From assembly GCA_025362915.1 (NCBI GenBank), contig JANYEU010000404.1, positions 1 through 8,705 on the forward strand: 8,705 nucleotides of DNA. Direction: 5' to 3'. The stretch comes from Chitinophagaceae bacterium. Its GTDB lineage: Bacteria > Bacteroidota > Bacteroidia > Chitinophagales > Chitinophagaceae. Under the pieces are notes generated by a model. It was not told the DNA's origin. It saw nothing but the letters and a program-made list of their open reading frames with translations, and ran no database searches. A program made the position numbers and the translations under genes. Positions 1 to 7,350 of the stretch are shown piece by piece (position 1 is the stretch's first letter; each line of letters opens with the position of its first letter).

Positions 1-1610
1 CTTTTGAGAATAAAGAATTGTTTGCCAATAACTACCCTGCGGATTTTATTGCCGAAGGGGTTGACCAAACAAGGGGTTGGTTTTATACACTTCATGCAAT
101 AGGGTCTTTAATGAAAGATAGCGTTATTGATGTATTGAAAGAAGCAGGTATCCCTTCTGATAAGGTGGATGGCAGGGCTTATAAAGCCGTTGTTTCTAAT
201 GGATTGGTGCTGGATAAGAATGGCAACAAGATGAGTAAGCGTTTGGGTAATGTAGTAAACCCATTCGAGACCATTGAAAAATATGGTGCCGATGCTACCC
301 GTTGGTACTTGATAACTAATGCAAGCCCTTGGGATAACCTAAAATTCGATTTGGCAGGAATCCAGGAAGTGCAACGCAAGTTCTTTGGTACATTATATAA
401 TACTTATCAATTTTTTGCTTTATACGCCAATGTGGATGGCTTTGCATTTAAGGAAACATATATTCCTCTGGTGGAAAGACCAGAGATTGACCGTTGGATA
501 TTGTCTTCATTAAATACCTTGATAAAGAAAGTTACAGAGGCAATGGACGATTATGAGCCTACACAAGCCGGAAGATTGATGGAAGAATTTGTTGATGAGC
601 ATTTAAGTAACTGGTATGTGCGCCTTTGTCGTCGCCGGTTCTGGAAAGGAGAATATGAAGGAGATAAGATTGCAGCATATCAAACTCTGTATGAATGTTT
701 GGAAACATTGACAAGATTGATGGCACCTATTTCCCCATTCTTTAGTGATGCGGTATTTAAGAATCTAAATGCTATTACAAATCGTTTTACAGAAGAAAGT
801 GTTCACCATGTATTATTCCCTATTTATAACGAAGCGGTAATAGATACTGATTTGGAAGAACGGATGCAGTTGGCACAAGATACTTCTTCGTTGGTGTTGT
901 CTATCCGTAAGAAAGTAAATATCAAGGTTCGTCAGCCATTGCAAAAAGTGATGGTGCCTGTTCTTAATCCAAAAATGAAAGAACAGTTAGAAAAGATTGA
1001 GGACTTGATTAAGGCTGAAGTAAACGTAAAAGAATTTGAATACTTAACGGATACGGAAGGTGTTATCAAGAAAAAGGTAAAGGCAAACTTCAAGGCATTG
1101 GGTACAAGGATGGGTGCTAAGATGAAGGCGGTGAATGCTGCCATCATGAACTTTACGCAGCATGAAATTGCTGCCATTGAAAAGGATGGGCAGATTGCAT
1201 TGTCAATTGATGGAGAGGAAATTATTATACTGATTAATGAGGTGGATATTGCTGCAGAAGACATTCCAGGATGGAGTGTTGCGAGTAAAGGAAGCCTAAC
1301 GGTTGCTTTAGATGTCATAATTACAGCCGAATTGCAAAGTGAAGGAAATGCAAGGGAACTGGTAAATAGGATACAAAACATCAGAAAAGAGAGCAATTTT
1401 GACCTTACAGACCGTATTTCTGTTAAGTTACGCACGAATGTGAATTTGAAAGATAGCATTGAACAATATAAAGAATATATTTGTCGCGAAATTTTGGCAG
1501 ATTCTGTCCAATGGGTGACAGAATTAAAGGAAGGCATTGAAATTGAAGTAAATGATGAACCGCTGATAATTGAGGTGACAAAAAACGAAAGAAAAAATGG
1601 CTACAAGTAA
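1..1610 (+). CDS. ileS: Isoleucyl-tRNA synthetase, eukaryote-like (IleS2) type, 3' part
   Basis: Cytosolic class I aminoacyl-tRNA synthetase that charges tRNA-Ile. The gene enters from the left edge, with its frame starting at base 3; the TTG at 18 is an internal Leu codon. About 535 C-terminal residues are present of a protein that is usually about 1,100 long, so the HIGH motif and editing domain lie outside. Visible are the end of the catalytic domain (ADFIAEGVDQTRGWFYTLH, bases 39-95), the KMSKR signature at 228-242, and the anticodon-binding helical domain (about 485-800, with LSNWYVRLCRRRFW). A C-terminal DUF5915-like region (about 1080-1560, with RELVNRIQNIRKES) carries no Cys4 zinc finger. 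KMSKR rather than KMSKS and the missing zinc finger fit the eukaryote-like IleRS2 branch, whose members are often mupirocin-tolerant; tolerance here is inference. The stop overlaps the next gene by 14 bases, suggesting translational coupling. Confidence 0.97.
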   Translation, partial: FENKELFANNYPADFIAEGVDQTRGWFYTLHAIGSLMKDSVIDVLKEAGIPSDKVDGRAYKAVVSNGLVLDKNGNKMSKRLGNVVNPFETIEKYGADATRWYLITNASPWDNLKFDLAGIQEVQRKFFGTLYNTYQFFALYANVDGFAFKETYIPLVERPEIDRWILSSLNTLIKKVTEAMDDYEPTQAGRLMEEFVDEHLSNWYVRLCRRRFWKGEYEGDKIAAYQTLYECLETLTRLMAPISPFFSDAVFKNLNAITNRFTEESVHHVLFPIYNEAVIDTDLEERMQLAQDTSSLVLSIRKKVNIKVRQPLQKVMVPVLNPKMKEQLEKIEDLIKAEVNVKEFEYLTDTEGVIKKKVKANFKALGTRMGAKMKAVNAAIMNFTQHEIAAIEKDGQIALSIDGEEIIILINEVDIAAEDIPGWSVASKGSLTVALDVIITAELQSEGNARELVNRIQNIRKESNFDLTDRISVKLRTNVNLKDSIEQYKEYICREILADSVQWVTELKEGIEIEVNDEPLIIEVTKNERKNGYK

Positions 1611-2247
1611 AGGCTCTGCAAATAAAAAACCTCGGGTAGAAAAGCCCGTTGTAAGAAAACCCGTTGGTTATTCAGAAGTTGATATGAACGAGAAATCGCA
1701 CATACCAATTAAGAAGAAGATTCCCATTCCGGTTCCAAGAAGGTCTGATGAACCAATGAAGGAAGTGAAACTTCCAAAGATTACAACAACATCAAGTGTG
1801 GCATATAACCCAGATTATACACCAATGGAAAAGAGAGTAGAAGAACCAAGGTCTAATTCACCTTTGGTAAAATACAGTGATTCTGACCTAAAAGAGTTTA
1901 GGGAAATCATTAATAAGAAAATGGATACTGCCAAGAAAGAGTTGGCGTACCTACAAGGGTTGATTACCCGTAAGGATGGCATGGGATCAGATAATGACGA
2001 TGCCCGCTACATGACCATGGAAGATGGTAGCATGAGTATGGAGCGTGAGCAACTTAGTCAAATGGCTAGCCGTCAGATTAGCTATATCGACCACCTTGAA
2101 AAAGCAATCATGCGTATAGAAAACAAAACTTACGGAGTTTGTAGGGTTACAGGTAAGCTAATTGATAAGGCAAGATTGAAAGCTGTGCCACACGCTACCC
2201 TTAGTTTGGAAGCTAAACTTGGCTTGGTTAAGGCTAGTGGAGAATAA
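1597..2247 (+). CDS. TraR/DksA-family transcriptional regulator with degenerate zinc ribbon
   Basis: A 216-residue member of the TraR/DksA family, proteins that enter the RNA polymerase secondary channel and modulate initiation, often together with ppGpp. The first ~95 residues are Lys/Pro-rich, low in complexity and probably disordered. A coiled-coil hairpin follows (about 97-172). Its tip has the acidic stretch D132-N-D-D-A136, close to but one residue shorter than the DxxDxA tip of E. coli DksA. The C-terminal globular part (YGVCRVTGKLI ... AVPHATLSLEAKLG) has the family fold signature but only one of four zinc cysteines, C182, which is also the only Cys in the protein. From family knowledge this loss is common in Bacteroidota homologues. 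The ATG overlaps the ileS 3' end with no Shine-Dalgarno, normal for the phylum. The ileS-dksA order is familiar; lspA, often next, is absent, and a terminator follows directly. Whether it acts like true DksA is unproven. Confidence 0.93.
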   Translation: MATSKGSANKKPRVEKPVVRKPVGYSEVDMNEKSHIPIKKKIPIPVPRRSDEPMKEVKLPKITTTSSVAYNPDYTPMEKRVEEPRSNSPLVKYSDSDLKEFREIINKKMDTAKKELAYLQGLITRKDGMGSDNDDARYMTMEDGSMSMEREQLSQMASRQISYIDHLEKAIMRIENKTYGVCRVTGKLIDKARLKAVPHATLSLEAKLGLVKASGE

Positions 2248-2268
2248 TAAATACAATCATACTTTTAT

Positions 2269-2297
2269 AAAGCTATCTCGCAAGAGATAGCTTTTTT
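2269..2297 (+). terminator. Rho-independent terminator of ileS-dksA
   Basis: A perfect 11-bp stem, AAAGCTATCTC / GAGATAGCTTT (2269-2279 with 2284-2294), is closed by a GCAA tetraloop (2280-2283, GNRA class) and followed by a T run to 2297. It lies 21 bases after the dksA stop. The A tract on the left arm makes the hairpin potentially bidirectional, although no convergent gene is present. Its stem core is the same as in the terminator near 7580. Confidence 0.9.
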
Positions 2298-2371
2298 ATT
2301 TTAAATAGTTTATCAATTCACCAGAATACGGTTTGATTCCTTATTTTAGCTAACAATTAGATCTTAAAAGA

Positions 2372-2379
2372 TATTTTTG
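2372..2379 (+). promoter_or_regulatory. Possible Bacteroidota -7 box upstream of gldE
   Basis: TATTTTTG matches the phylum's TAnnTTTG -7 consensus and would place a transcription start about 43 bases before the gldE TTG. No convincing -33 TTTG is seen at the expected spacing. A promoter is expected here because a strong terminator lies just upstream. Confidence 0.35.
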
Positions 2380-2427
2380 TAAGAACAGTCAGTACCCCTG
2401 ATACATTATTCACCTAAATAATCGGCA

Positions 2428-3762
2428 TTGGAATACCATCCGGAAATTATTGACTTACTATTTTTACAACCCAACCAAATTGCATTGATAAATGCACAAG
2501 GTTCCACTACTATTGTTTTTATCCTCATTTCACTTATCTTCCTTACCTACGTAATCAGCGGGGCAGAAGTGGCATTTTTTTCATTAACCCAAAAGGATAT
2601 CAATCTCCTAAAAACCAAACAGCAAAGTGGTTATAGGCGGGTGGTAAACCTACTCGAAGATCCAAAAGTTTTGTTGGGATGCCTCCTCATCGCCAAATAC
2701 CTTATCAATATTGCTATCATCATCATAGCAAACATTCTGTTGGGTAGTTTATTAGACCTTGAAAGAATCAATGCCTTTTGGCTGGAAGTGGTTATAAAAA
2801 TCATTGTAATAACAGGAACACTGGTATTGTTTGGAGAGGTAATGCCCAAGGTGATGGCCGCACAAAACAACATCAGGTTTGCAAAAGACTTGGCGCCCAT
2901 TATAGAATTTATATTCTTGGTATTTAAAAGGGCAAGCATCTGGTTTGTAAAATATAGCGAGAAGATTGAAAAAAGATTGACTAAAAAGAAAGGAGATTAT
3001 AATCTTGAAGAGTTGGATCAGGCAATAGACCTTAGCACCGATACCGATGCATCCATAGAGGAGAAGAACATTTTAAGAGGAATTGTGAAATTTGGCAATA
3101 TCTCTGTAAAGCGGGTAATGAAAACAAGGATTGATGTTCACGGGATTGAAAAAGGAACAGGCTTCCATGACCTAATCAATCAGTTGGGCGATTGGCATTA
3201 CAGTCGTCTGCCTGTTTATGAAGAAAATCTGGACAAGGTGGTTGGCATGATACACACCAAAGATTTAATTCCCTACATCAATCAAACAAATGATTTCAAC
3301 TGGCATGTACTATTACGTACGCCCTATTTTGTTCATGAACAGAAGTTGATTGAAGACTTGCTTAAAGAATTTCAAAGTAAAAAGATACACTTTGCCGTGG
3401 TGGTGGATGAGTTTGGTGGCACAAGCGGCATCATAACGCTGGAAGATATTTTGGAAGAGGTGATAGGTGAGATAAAAGATGAGTTTGATGAGGAAGAGGT
3501 AAACTATACCAAGGAGGACGACAACAACTACATTTTTGAAGGCAAGGTGATGCTGAACGATGTTTGCAAAACCATGCACCTTAGTATTGATATTTTTGAT
3601 GAAATAAGGGGCGAAAGTGATTCGTTGGCAGGATTGGTGTTGGAACTGATAGGCGCAATTCCGCAAATAGGGCAATTGATAAAGAGTAAACACTTCGACT
3701 TTACCGTATTGGAAATAGAAAAAAATCGCCTGCAGAAAATCAAGGTAACCATCAATAAATAA
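2428..3762 (+). CDS. gldE: GldE: gliding motility-associated CNNM/CBS/CorC-domain membrane protein
   Basis: A 444-residue inner-membrane protein of the CorC/HlyC-like (UPF0053) superfamily. Visible in order: an N-terminal DUF21/CNNM membrane domain with hydrophobic segments at about 28-52, 76-104, 121-146 and 155-175 and the family motif SGAEVAFFSL; a CBS pair at about 225-345 (first with SRLPVYEENLDKVVGMIHTKD, second with VVVDEFGGTSGIITLEDILEE); and a C-terminal CorC-type domain (about 365-440) after an acidic linker. The start is the TTG at 2428: an in-frame TAA sits at 2419, no ATG occurs before the membrane domain, and the family N-terminus is short. GldE is needed with GldD for gliding in flavobacteria and is linked to the type IX secretion machinery through the gliding lipoproteins; non-gliding Bacteroidota also keep it. 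The immediate gldD neighbour separates it from generic hemolysin/CorC paralogues. ssb, often upstream in the phylum, is not here. Confidence 0.92.
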   Translation: MEYHPEIIDLLFLQPNQIALINAQGSTTIVFILISLIFLTYVISGAEVAFFSLTQKDINLLKTKQQSGYRRVVNLLEDPKVLLGCLLIAKYLINIAIIIIANILLGSLLDLERINAFWLEVVIKIIVITGTLVLFGEVMPKVMAAQNNIRFAKDLAPIIEFIFLVFKRASIWFVKYSEKIEKRLTKKKGDYNLEELDQAIDLSTDTDASIEEKNILRGIVKFGNISVKRVMKTRIDVHGIEKGTGFHDLINQLGDWHYSRLPVYEENLDKVVGMIHTKDLIPYINQTNDFNWHVLLRTPYFVHEQKLIEDLLKEFQSKKIHFAVVVDEFGGTSGIITLEDILEEVIGEIKDEFDEEEVNYTKEDDNNYIFEGKVMLNDVCKTMHLSIDIFDEIRGESDSLAGLVLELIGAIPQIGQLIKSKHFDFTVLEIEKNRLQKIKVTINK

Positions 3763-3809
3763 AACCACAAAGCATGATTCCTTGGTTAAGGATTCCATAA
3801 AAGATAAAA

Positions 3810-4424
3810 ATGAAAGTAGCATTGGGCAAGGGTTTACAAATAGGAGCGATAGGTTTTTTTGCAATAATTATAATGGTAGCCTCTTTTTCTTGCAACAGTA
3901 CATTTGTGCCTAAGCCAAGGGGATACTTTGTAATTAATTTACCAAAAAAAGAATACAAGACATTCAACCAACCGGGCTATCCATACACATTCGAGTACCC
4001 TGTTTATGCAAACATATTAAAAGACACTACCTTTTTTGGCGAGACTACAGAAAACCCCTGGTGGATTAACGTCGATTTCCCACAGTTCAACAGCCGCATA
4101 TATGTTAGCTATAAGGAAATAGGCAAGAACAAGTTTGATAAACTGGTAAATGATGCCTTCACGCTTACCAACAAACACACCAGTAAGGCCATTTCTATAG
4201 ACGATTCTTTGATAAATACCAGCAATAACATACATGGAATATTTTTTAAGGTAGGGGGCAATGTGGCAACTGCAAATCAATTCTTCATTACAGATTCTGT
4301 GAAGCATTTTCTTCGCGGTGCCTTATATTTTGATGCTACCCCAAACGAAGATTCATTGGGTGTAGTGAACGATTTTCTGCTGCAAGACATGAAGCACATG
4401 ATTGGTACCTTTAAATGGAAGTGA
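3810..4424 (+). CDS. gldD: GldD: gliding motility-associated lipoprotein
   Basis: A 204-residue predicted lipoprotein. The N-terminus (MKVALGKGLQ, then a hydrophobic stretch to residue 27) ends at C28 in the context ASFSC, a loose lipobox because the -3 residue is Ser rather than Leu. The mature part opens with the GldD hallmark PKPRGYFVINLPKKEY followed by GYPYTFEYP. The rest is a periplasm-facing domain without further cysteines. GldD is required for gliding in flavobacteria and supports stability of other Gld lipoproteins; that role is family knowledge. It starts 47 bases after gldE, so the two are presumably co-transcribed. The only good start is ATG 3810, because an in-frame TAA at 3798 blocks extension upstream. 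Confidence 0.93.
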   Translation: MKVALGKGLQIGAIGFFAIIIMVASFSCNSTFVPKPRGYFVINLPKKEYKTFNQPGYPYTFEYPVYANILKDTTFFGETTENPWWINVDFPQFNSRIYVSYKEIGKNKFDKLVNDAFTLTNKHTSKAISIDDSLINTSNNIHGIFFKVGGNVATANQFFITDSVKHFLRGALYFDATPNEDSLGVVNDFLLQDMKHMIGTFKWK

Positions 4425-4449
4425 GGATTGACTGATTTTAAACACACAA

Positions 4450-5034
4450 ATGATAGCAATAGGCAATAAACTGATAAGTGACGAAATACTGGAAGAACAA
4501 TTTGTTTGCGACCTTACCAGTTGCAAGGGTGGGTGCTGCGAAGATGGTGATGCGGGTGCGCCACTGGAAGATTGGGAGAAGGATGAGATAGATAAATACC
4601 TTGAAATTGTGAAACCATACCTTACCAAAAAAGGATTAAAGGCAATAGAAAAGTCGGGCAAATATGTTTACGACAAAGAATTTGGATGGGTAACGCCTAC
4701 CATCGATGATGGCTTGTGTGCCTATGGGTATAAAAACGAATTAGGGGTAATACAATGCAGTTTTGAGCAAGCGTACAATGCGGGGCAGATTGGTTGGAAA
4801 AAGCCGGTAAGCTGCCACCTTTTTCCTATCAGGGTATCACAAAGCAAACAAGATCCGCATATGGAATACGTAAACTACGAACCAAGAGAAGAGCTTTGTG
4901 CTGCCGCTTGTAGCCTTGGTAAAAAATTAAAAGTGCCTGTGTATGTGTTCTTGAAAGAGCCAATAATCAGGAAATATGGCCAAGAGTTTTACAATGCCCT
5001 TGAGGCAAGTGCGCAGCATATAAAAAGAGGATAG
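4450..5034 (+). CDS. DUF3109 family cysteine-rich protein
   Basis: A 194-residue soluble protein of the DUF3109 family. It has nine cysteines in a family-like pattern: C20-x4-C25-x3-C29-C30 in FVCDLTSCKGGCCEDGDAG, then C90, C103, C122 (KPVSCHLFPIR) and a C150-x3-C154 pair. The spacing resembles YkgJ-type cysteine clusters thought to bind zinc or an iron-sulfur cluster, but no biochemical function is established for the family as far as I know. There is no signal peptide or membrane segment, so it is probably cytoplasmic. It begins 25 bases after gldD on the same strand and is probably the last gene of the gldE-gldD transcript. That position is suggestive but does not prove a motility role. 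The start MIAIGNKLISDEIL agrees with the family N-terminus. Confidence 0.88.
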   Translation: MIAIGNKLISDEILEEQFVCDLTSCKGGCCEDGDAGAPLEDWEKDEIDKYLEIVKPYLTKKGLKAIEKSGKYVYDKEFGWVTPTIDDGLCAYGYKNELGVIQCSFEQAYNAGQIGWKKPVSCHLFPIRVSQSKQDPHMEYVNYEPREELCAAACSLGKKLKVPVYVFLKEPIIRKYGQEFYNALEASAQHIKRG

Positions 5035-5043
5035 TCCTATATG

Positions 5044-5063
5044 CTATAAATATCTTTTTATAG
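5044..5063 (+). other. AT-rich hairpin after the gldE-gldD-DUF3109 cluster
   Basis: A perfect 7-bp inverted repeat, CTATAAA / TTTATAG, with a 6-base loop, lies 10 bases past the DUF3109 stop. It has no T tract, so it would be at best a weak terminator or an mRNA 3'-end stabiliser. Confidence 0.3.
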
Positions 5064-5107
5064 TGGTAAAGAACGTTTAATATCATCGGTTGAATGTGGA
5101 AAATGAA

Positions 5108-5125
5108 ACGATTAAAACTAATCGT
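5108..5125. promoter_or_regulatory. Palindrome upstream of gyrB, possible operator
   Basis: ACGATTA-AAAC-TAATCGT is a perfect 7+7 inverted repeat with a 4-base spacer. If the TATCTTCG at 5144-5151 (one mismatch to TAnnTTTG) is the -7 box, the palindrome is centred near -40, where an operator or activator site would sit. It has no T tract and is not a terminator. The binding protein is unknown. Confidence 0.4.
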
Positions 5126-5143
5126 GCTACTATATAAATACAG

Positions 5144-5151
5144 TATCTTCG
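5144..5151 (+). promoter_or_regulatory. Possible -7 box of gyrB
   Basis: TATCTTCG differs at one position from the Bacteroidota consensus TAnnTTTG and would give a leader of roughly 28 bases before the gyrB ATG. There is no TTTG -33 element; the palindrome at 5108-5125 occupies that region instead. Confidence 0.3.
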
Positions 5152-5183
5152 ACCGCTCTTAACAAACAGAGCAACACAAGAAT

Positions 5184-7172
5184 ATGAGCGACGAATTAGA
5201 TAGCCCAAAAACAAGTGCGAGTGCACAGGAAAAAAACTATGGTGCCGATAGCATACAGGTTTTAGAAGGATTGGAGGCCGTGCGCAAAAGACCAGCCATG
5301 TATATTGGCGATATTGGTGTAAAAGGATTGCACCACTTGGTATATGAAGTGGTAGATAACTCAATAGATGAAGCATTAGCTGGATATTGTAAGAATATAT
5401 ACGTAATCGTTCACGAAGACAATAGTATCAGTGTAAAAGATGATGGTCGTGGTATTCCTACCGCTATGCACTCTAAAGAAAAGAGGAGTGCACTAGAAGT
5501 GGTAATGACCGTATTGCACGCTGGTGGTAAGTTTGACAAAGGCTCTTACAAGGTTTCTGGAGGTTTGCATGGTGTGGGTGTAAGTTGCGTAAATGCACTG
5601 AGTACTACCCTTCATGTAACTGTAGAACGAGAAGGTAAAATGTATGAGCAAGAGTATCATTGTGGTGCGCCAGCTTATCCTGTAAGAGAAATCGGACTGA
5701 GCGAAAGAACTGGTACTACAGTAAGGTTTTGGCCCGATGCATCTATCTTTCAAGAGACTGTTTACAAGCGGGAAATATTAGAAAGTAGATTGAGGGAATT
5801 ATCTTATTTGAATAGAAAGATAAGCATTACCATTACCGATTTGAGGGAATTGAATGATGATGGCACACCGTATACAGCTTTCTTTTATAGCGAAGGTGGT
5901 ATTGTAGAGTTTGTGGAAATGCTTGACAGGAACGCAAACCGTACGCCATTCATCCCCATGACACTAAGTGTTGATGGCTATGATGAAGCATCGAATGTGA
6001 CTGTGGAAGTTGCATTGACTTATAACAATGACTTTAAGGAACACATATTCAGTTATGTAAATAACATCAACACCATCGAAGGCGGTACGCACGTTACTGG
6101 TTTTAGAAGGGCATTAACACGTGTGTTTAAAAGCTATGGTGATAAGGAAGGTTTGTTTGAAAGGGCAAAAGTAGAAATAGAAGGGGATGATTTTAGGGAA
6201 GGATTGAGTGCAATCATCTCTGTAAAAGTTCCTGAGCCACAGTTTGAAGGTCAGACAAAAACAAAACTAGGTAATAGCGAAGTGAGTGGTATTGTAGATT
6301 CTACCGTTGCCAAGGTATTGCAAGCTTATTTGGAAGAAAACCCTAAGGATGCCAAGAATATCATCAATAAAGTAATATTGGCAGCGCAAGCTAGGATGGC
6401 GGCTAAGAAAGCACGGGATCTTGTACAACGTAAAACGGTATTGAGTGGTGGTGGATTGCCTGGCAAATTGGCTGATTGTAGCGAACGTGATCCTCAAAAG
6501 TGCGAGTTATACCTTGTGGAAGGGGATTCTGCTGGTGGAACCGCCAAGCAAGGACGGGATAGAAGCTATCAAGCCATTTTGCCATTGAGAGGTAAAATCC
6601 TGAATGTGGAGAAGGCTATGGAACACAAGATTTATGAGAACGAGGAAATCCGCAATATGTACACCGCACTTGGCGTTACGGTAGGTATTGTTGATGATGC
6701 CAAGGCGTTGAACATCAGTAAACTTCGTTATCACAAATTGGTAATCATGACCGATGCCGATGTGGATGGTAGCCACATCGCAACGCTTATTCTTACTTTC
6801 ATCTTTAGGTATATGAAAGAATTGGTAGAGCAAGGCTATGTATATATTGCGCAGCCTCCTTTGTACCTTTTGAAAAAAGGAAAAGAACAGGTATATGCTT
6901 ATAATGAAGAACAACGAAAAAACATCATTCAGAAGCTTGGTGGAGCTAACCCTGAAAGTGTAGGCACACAACGCTATAAAGGTTTGGGTGAAATGAATGC
7001 AGAACAACTTTGGGAAACCACCATGGATCCTAAGAGAAGAACCCTTAAAAGGGTAACCATTGAGAGTGCTGCAGAGGCGGATAGGGTGTTTAGTATGTTG
7101 ATGGGAGATGAGGTGGCACCACGTAGGGAATTTATAGAAACGCATGCTAAATATGCGCGAATTGATGTTTAA
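5184..7172 (+). CDS. gyrB: DNA gyrase subunit B
   Basis: The 662-residue ATPase subunit of type IIA topoisomerase, which with GyrA introduces negative supercoils. The GHKL ATPase domain shows EVVDNSIDEA with predicted catalytic base E55 and Mg-binding N59, DDGRGIP (D87), and the lid GGLHGVGVS (126-134). The transducer domain runs to about residue 405. The TOPRIM domain has LYLVEGDSAGGTAKQG with E446 and MTDADVDGSHI with D524, D526 and D528. The C-terminal tail has QRYKGLGEMNAEQLWETTMD, the GyrB rather than ParE form, and ends HAKYARIDV. The large insert of the E. coli protein is missing, normal for this phylum and explaining the length. The N-terminal ~18 residues before YGADSIQVLEGL are a variable extension. 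It is complete and intact, with its own upstream region of 149 bases. gyrA, recF and dnaN are not adjacent. Confidence 0.98.
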   Translation: MSDELDSPKTSASAQEKNYGADSIQVLEGLEAVRKRPAMYIGDIGVKGLHHLVYEVVDNSIDEALAGYCKNIYVIVHEDNSISVKDDGRGIPTAMHSKEKRSALEVVMTVLHAGGKFDKGSYKVSGGLHGVGVSCVNALSTTLHVTVEREGKMYEQEYHCGAPAYPVREIGLSERTGTTVRFWPDASIFQETVYKREILESRLRELSYLNRKISITITDLRELNDDGTPYTAFFYSEGGIVEFVEMLDRNANRTPFIPMTLSVDGYDEASNVTVEVALTYNNDFKEHIFSYVNNINTIEGGTHVTGFRRALTRVFKSYGDKEGLFERAKVEIEGDDFREGLSAIISVKVPEPQFEGQTKTKLGNSEVSGIVDSTVAKVLQAYLEENPKDAKNIINKVILAAQARMAAKKARDLVQRKTVLSGGGLPGKLADCSERDPQKCELYLVEGDSAGGTAKQGRDRSYQAILPLRGKILNVEKAMEHKIYENEEIRNMYTALGVTVGIVDDAKALNISKLRYHKLVIMTDADVDGSHIATLILTFIFRYMKELVEQGYVYIAQPPLYLLKKGKEQVYAYNEEQRKNIIQKLGGANPESVGTQRYKGLGEMNAEQLWETTMDPKRRTLKRVTIESAAEADRVFSMLMGDEVAPRREFIETHAKYARIDV

Positions 7173-7192
7173 TGCAGGTTTAATCGTAGTAA

Positions 7193-7220
7193 TTATCCCC
7201 ATAATCGATAATGTGGATTA
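7193..7220. promoter_or_regulatory. Two inverted DnaA-box-like 9-mers downstream of gyrB
   Basis: TTATCCCCA (7193-7201, + strand) and TGTGGATTA (7212-7220, reverse complement TAATCCACA) each differ at one position from TTATCCACA and face each other across 10 bases. An AT-rich stretch with T11 follows. Single-mismatch matches are common in AT-rich DNA, so function is uncertain. Confidence 0.25.
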
Positions 7221-7258
7221 ATTTCTAAAGAAAGATTGTCTGTTTTCCAAAATAATGC

Positions 7259-7287
7259 GGTAGTTTGTACTACTAATTTTTTTTTTT
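7259..7287 (+). terminator. Probable terminator of gyrB
   Basis: A short stem, GTAGT / ACTAC (7260-7264 with 7269-7273, plus a G-T pair outside), with loop TTGT is followed after AA by eleven consecutive T (7277-7287). The stem is weak but the T tract is very long. It lies about 90 bases after the gyrB stop. Confidence 0.6.
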
Positions 7288-7293
7288 AACCTT

Positions 7294-7335
7294 GCCTTAT
7301 GGAATATTACTATAATAATACTAATATACTAAGGC
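7294..7335 (+). other. Imperfect hairpin in the leader of the 68-residue protein gene
   Basis: GCCTTA (7294-7299) pairs with TAAGGC (7330-7335), and inside it ATATTA (7304-7309) pairs with TAATAT (7322-7327). The structure ends 15 bases before the ATG at 7351. It could be an mRNA 5' structure or simply the AT-rich promoter zone. A TTG (7292-7294) and a TATAAT (7311-7316) occur here but not at convincing spacing. Confidence 0.3.
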
Positions 7336-7350
7336 ATCAAATGAGATACA

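Noticed and set aside
18..20. TTG as a start of the first gene
   Set aside because: The frame is open to base 3 with matching IleRS sequence (FENKELFANNYPADF), so this TTG is an internal Leu codon of a gene truncated by the window edge.
932..1537. Long - strand open frame of 201 codons
   Set aside because: It is antisense to the conserved ileS C-terminal coding region and shows no family signature.
3313..3864. - strand open frame of 183 codons
   Set aside because: It lies antisense to the CBS/CorC part of gldE, is Phe/Leu-rich without recognisable domains, and spans the gldE-gldD junction.
6507..7202. - strand open frame of 231 codons
   Set aside because: It is antisense to the invariant TOPRIM region of gyrB; the apparent openness is a by-product of gyrB codon use.
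7261..7267. TAGTTTG as a -7 box for the 68-residue gene
   Set aside because: It is one base short of TAnnTTTG and lies inside the hairpin of the probable gyrB terminator, which is the better reading.
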